From positions 1-7,294 of the forward strand of contig JAEDML010000062.1 in assembly GCA_016303035.1 (NCBI GenBank): a DNA stretch of 7,294 nt. Reading direction: 5' to 3'. The position numbers and the translations under genes are program-made. The notes under the pieces are model-generated. The model was not told the origin of the DNA, did no database searches, and saw only the letters and a program-made list of their open reading frames with translations. Source of the DNA: Clostridiaceae bacterium. GTDB taxonomy: Bacteria; Bacillota; Clostridia; Oscillospirales; Acutalibacteraceae. Shown piece by piece: positions 6,165 through 7,294 of this stretch (its first letter is position 1; each line of letters opens with the position of its first letter).

Positions 6165-6792
6165 AATTTTTTTCACCAAATCGGGACGAATGAAATTCGT
6201 TTCACATCTTGATATGAACCGCTTTATGTCCCGCGCATTAAAGCGCGCTGAAATTCCGATATGGTATACCGAGGGGTATAATCCGCATCCGTATATCAAC
6301 TTTGCACTGCCGCTTTCCTTAGGCTTTGAAGGTCGGTATGAGATTATGGATATTAAGACCGAGGACGAAATCGGATTTGATGAGATATTCAAACGCCTGT
6401 CGGCGGTATGCCCTGACGGTATAAAAATCTTATCCGTATCGGAGCCGATAGATAAAACCGCGCGTATAGCCTTCGCAAGGTTTGAAATAGTATTTGATAC
6501 TAAAAGCAGTGTTTTTTTTGAACATCTGCAAGCCTTTTTAGACCGCGAAAGTATAGTATGTACTAAAACCACCAAAAAGGGCGGCAGTAAGGAAATCGAC
6601 CTTGCGCCTAAAATCAGGCAGAAAAATATATCGGACAATACCCTTATGCTGCTGCTTCCGGCAGGACCGCAGGAAAATATAAATCCCACGCTTTTGCTGG
6701 ACGCGTTTTTCGAGCAGACCGACAGCGAATATGTATGCTACTGCGTAACGCGGACAGAAATTTTAGACGACGGTTTAAATCTGTTCAGATAA
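6151..6792 (+). CDS. radical SAM-associated protein (TIGR03936/DUF2344 type)
   Basis: The 213-residue product matches the DUF2344 family over its whole length. The N-terminus shows the family motifs FFTKSGRMKFVSHLD (7-21), the RALKRAEIPIWYTEGYNPHP segment (28-47) and FALPLSLGFEGRYEIMDI (51-68). The family occurs either fused to the C-terminus of TIGR03960 radical SAM proteins or as the next gene, as here, so the two products very probably act together, perhaps with this one presenting the substrate. The biochemical role is unknown. The start at 6151 has GGGGAGG about 9 bases upstream, within the radical SAM coding sequence, and the 14-base overlap points to translational coupling and balanced production of the two proteins. 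No membrane segment or signal peptide is present. Confidence 0.92.
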   Translation: MKNVRIFFTKSGRMKFVSHLDMNRFMSRALKRAEIPIWYTEGYNPHPYINFALPLSLGFEGRYEIMDIKTEDEIGFDEIFKRLSAVCPDGIKILSVSEPIDKTARIAFARFEIVFDTKSSVFFEHLQAFLDRESIVCTKTTKKGGSKEIDLAPKIRQKNISDNTLMLLLPAGPQENINPTLLLDAFFEQTDSEYVCYCVTRTEILDDGLNLFR

Positions 6793-6860
6793 GTAACACC
6801 GGACAACAGCGAAAATTTATTTCTTGAATTGCTGTTTTGCTGTTAAGCAGGAGGTTAAAA

Positions 6861-7294
6861 ATGATTGAAACAATATGCGGGATTGACTGTAACGGATGCG
6901 CATTAAAGGAAACCTGCGGGGGTTGCGCAGCAACAAAGGGACGCCCCTTCGGCGGCGAATGTATGCTTGCGGTATGCTGTCGAAATAAAGGTCAAGAGCA
7001 TTGCGAGAATTGCTTAGATACTCCCTGCGAACTCAAAGAGCGGTTAATTGCCGAATTCAACGCGCTCGGTATAGAAGATATGGAAAAGGTAACAAGTCTT
7101 AACGCGCTTAAAGGTTCCTTTGTAAACCTTGAATATACTTTACCAAGCGGACAGGCGGTTAAGCTTTGGGACGATAATAAAATATACTTAGGCAATCAAA
7201 TTTGCAAGAAGAATAGCTCTCGTTGTTACGGTTTAACCGCCGACGAGAACTATCTCTTGGTTTGCGAGTACGGTGACGGCGGCTCCGATGCGGA
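6861..7294 (+). CDS. cysteine-rich DUF3795-type protein (cut by window edge)
   Basis: The frame is open from the ATG at 6861 to the right edge (144 complete codons) and has GGAGG about 6 bases upstream. The first 60 residues hold eleven cysteines (6, 10, 13, 19, 22, 34, 39, 40, 48, 51 and 56). The opening ICGIDCNGCALKETCGGC and the later HCENCLDTPC closely follow the DUF3795 pattern, expected to bind zinc or an iron-sulfur cluster. After a helical linker (about 57-80), a second region from about residue 81 (ALKGSFVNLEYTLPSGQAVK, then KIYLGNQ and YLLVCEYGDGGSD) looks like a conserved beta-rich part of unknown function. It follows the DUF2344 gene on the same strand after 68 bases without a clear promoter or terminator. 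Its function is unknown and its C-terminus is not seen. Confidence 0.8.
   Translation, partial: MIETICGIDCNGCALKETCGGCAATKGRPFGGECMLAVCCRNKGQEHCENCLDTPCELKERLIAEFNALGIEDMEKVTSLNALKGSFVNLEYTLPSGQAVKLWDDNKIYLGNQICKKNSSRCYGLTADENYLLVCEYGDGGSDA

Noticed and set aside
6048..6689. Minus-strand reading frame of 213 codons opposite the DUF2344 gene
   Set aside because: The plus-strand frame matches DUF2344 from end to end. The antisense frame crosses the gene boundary and lacks a ribosome binding site and any recognisable domain.
6805..6844. AACAGC with two downstream GCTGTT copies between the DUF2344 and DUF3795 genes, a possible terminator or switching hairpin
   Set aside because: The stem is only 6 base pairs around a loop of about 20 bases, and no T-tract follows. 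The spacing of the two copies could be chance in this short gap.

Overview
The window looks like a chromosomal segment of a low-to-moderate GC Firmicute of the class Clostridia, most like the Oscillospiraceae/Ruminococcaceae. The evidence is the gene content (YgiQ-type radical SAM protein, an SpoIVFB-like M50 protease next to a paired B12-binding-type radical SAM protein and DUF2344 protein), strong AGGAG-type ribosome binding sites, and sigma-A-like promoters. No rRNA, tRNA, CRISPR array, insertion sequence, prophage or attachment site was seen. The window is densely coding and has no gap over 300 bases.

Left half (1-3360), all on the minus strand. Transcription runs from ygiQ (start 3360), through a flavodoxin-like protein, to an AlkD-like DNA glycosylase whose start overlaps the flavodoxin stop by 11 bases. 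A MerR-family regulator, cut by the left edge, then starts behind its own promoter, which has the 19-base spacer and dyad typical of MerR control. A strong intrinsic terminator in the opposite (+) orientation lies inside the 3' end of ygiQ.

Right half (3432-7294), all on the plus strand. First is a small single-pass membrane protein that looks like an SpoIVFA-type partner reduced to its membrane anchor. It overlaps an SpoIVFB-like intramembrane zinc metalloprotease. A clear sigma-A promoter in the next gap drives a two-gene unit: a B12-binding-like radical SAM protein (TIGR03960 type) and its overlapping companion (TIGR03936/DUF2344 type). The last gene, a cysteine-rich DUF3795-type protein, runs off the right edge. 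In many Clostridia the radical SAM pair is followed by rng-rplU-rpmA; here it is not.

Most genes belong to recognisable, widespread families. No clearly new system is evident. The points most worth a second look are the reduced partner of the M50 protease, the antisense-facing terminator in ygiQ, and the radical SAM/DUF2344/DUF3795 cysteine-rich neighbourhood. All family names come from reading the protein sequences, with no database search.
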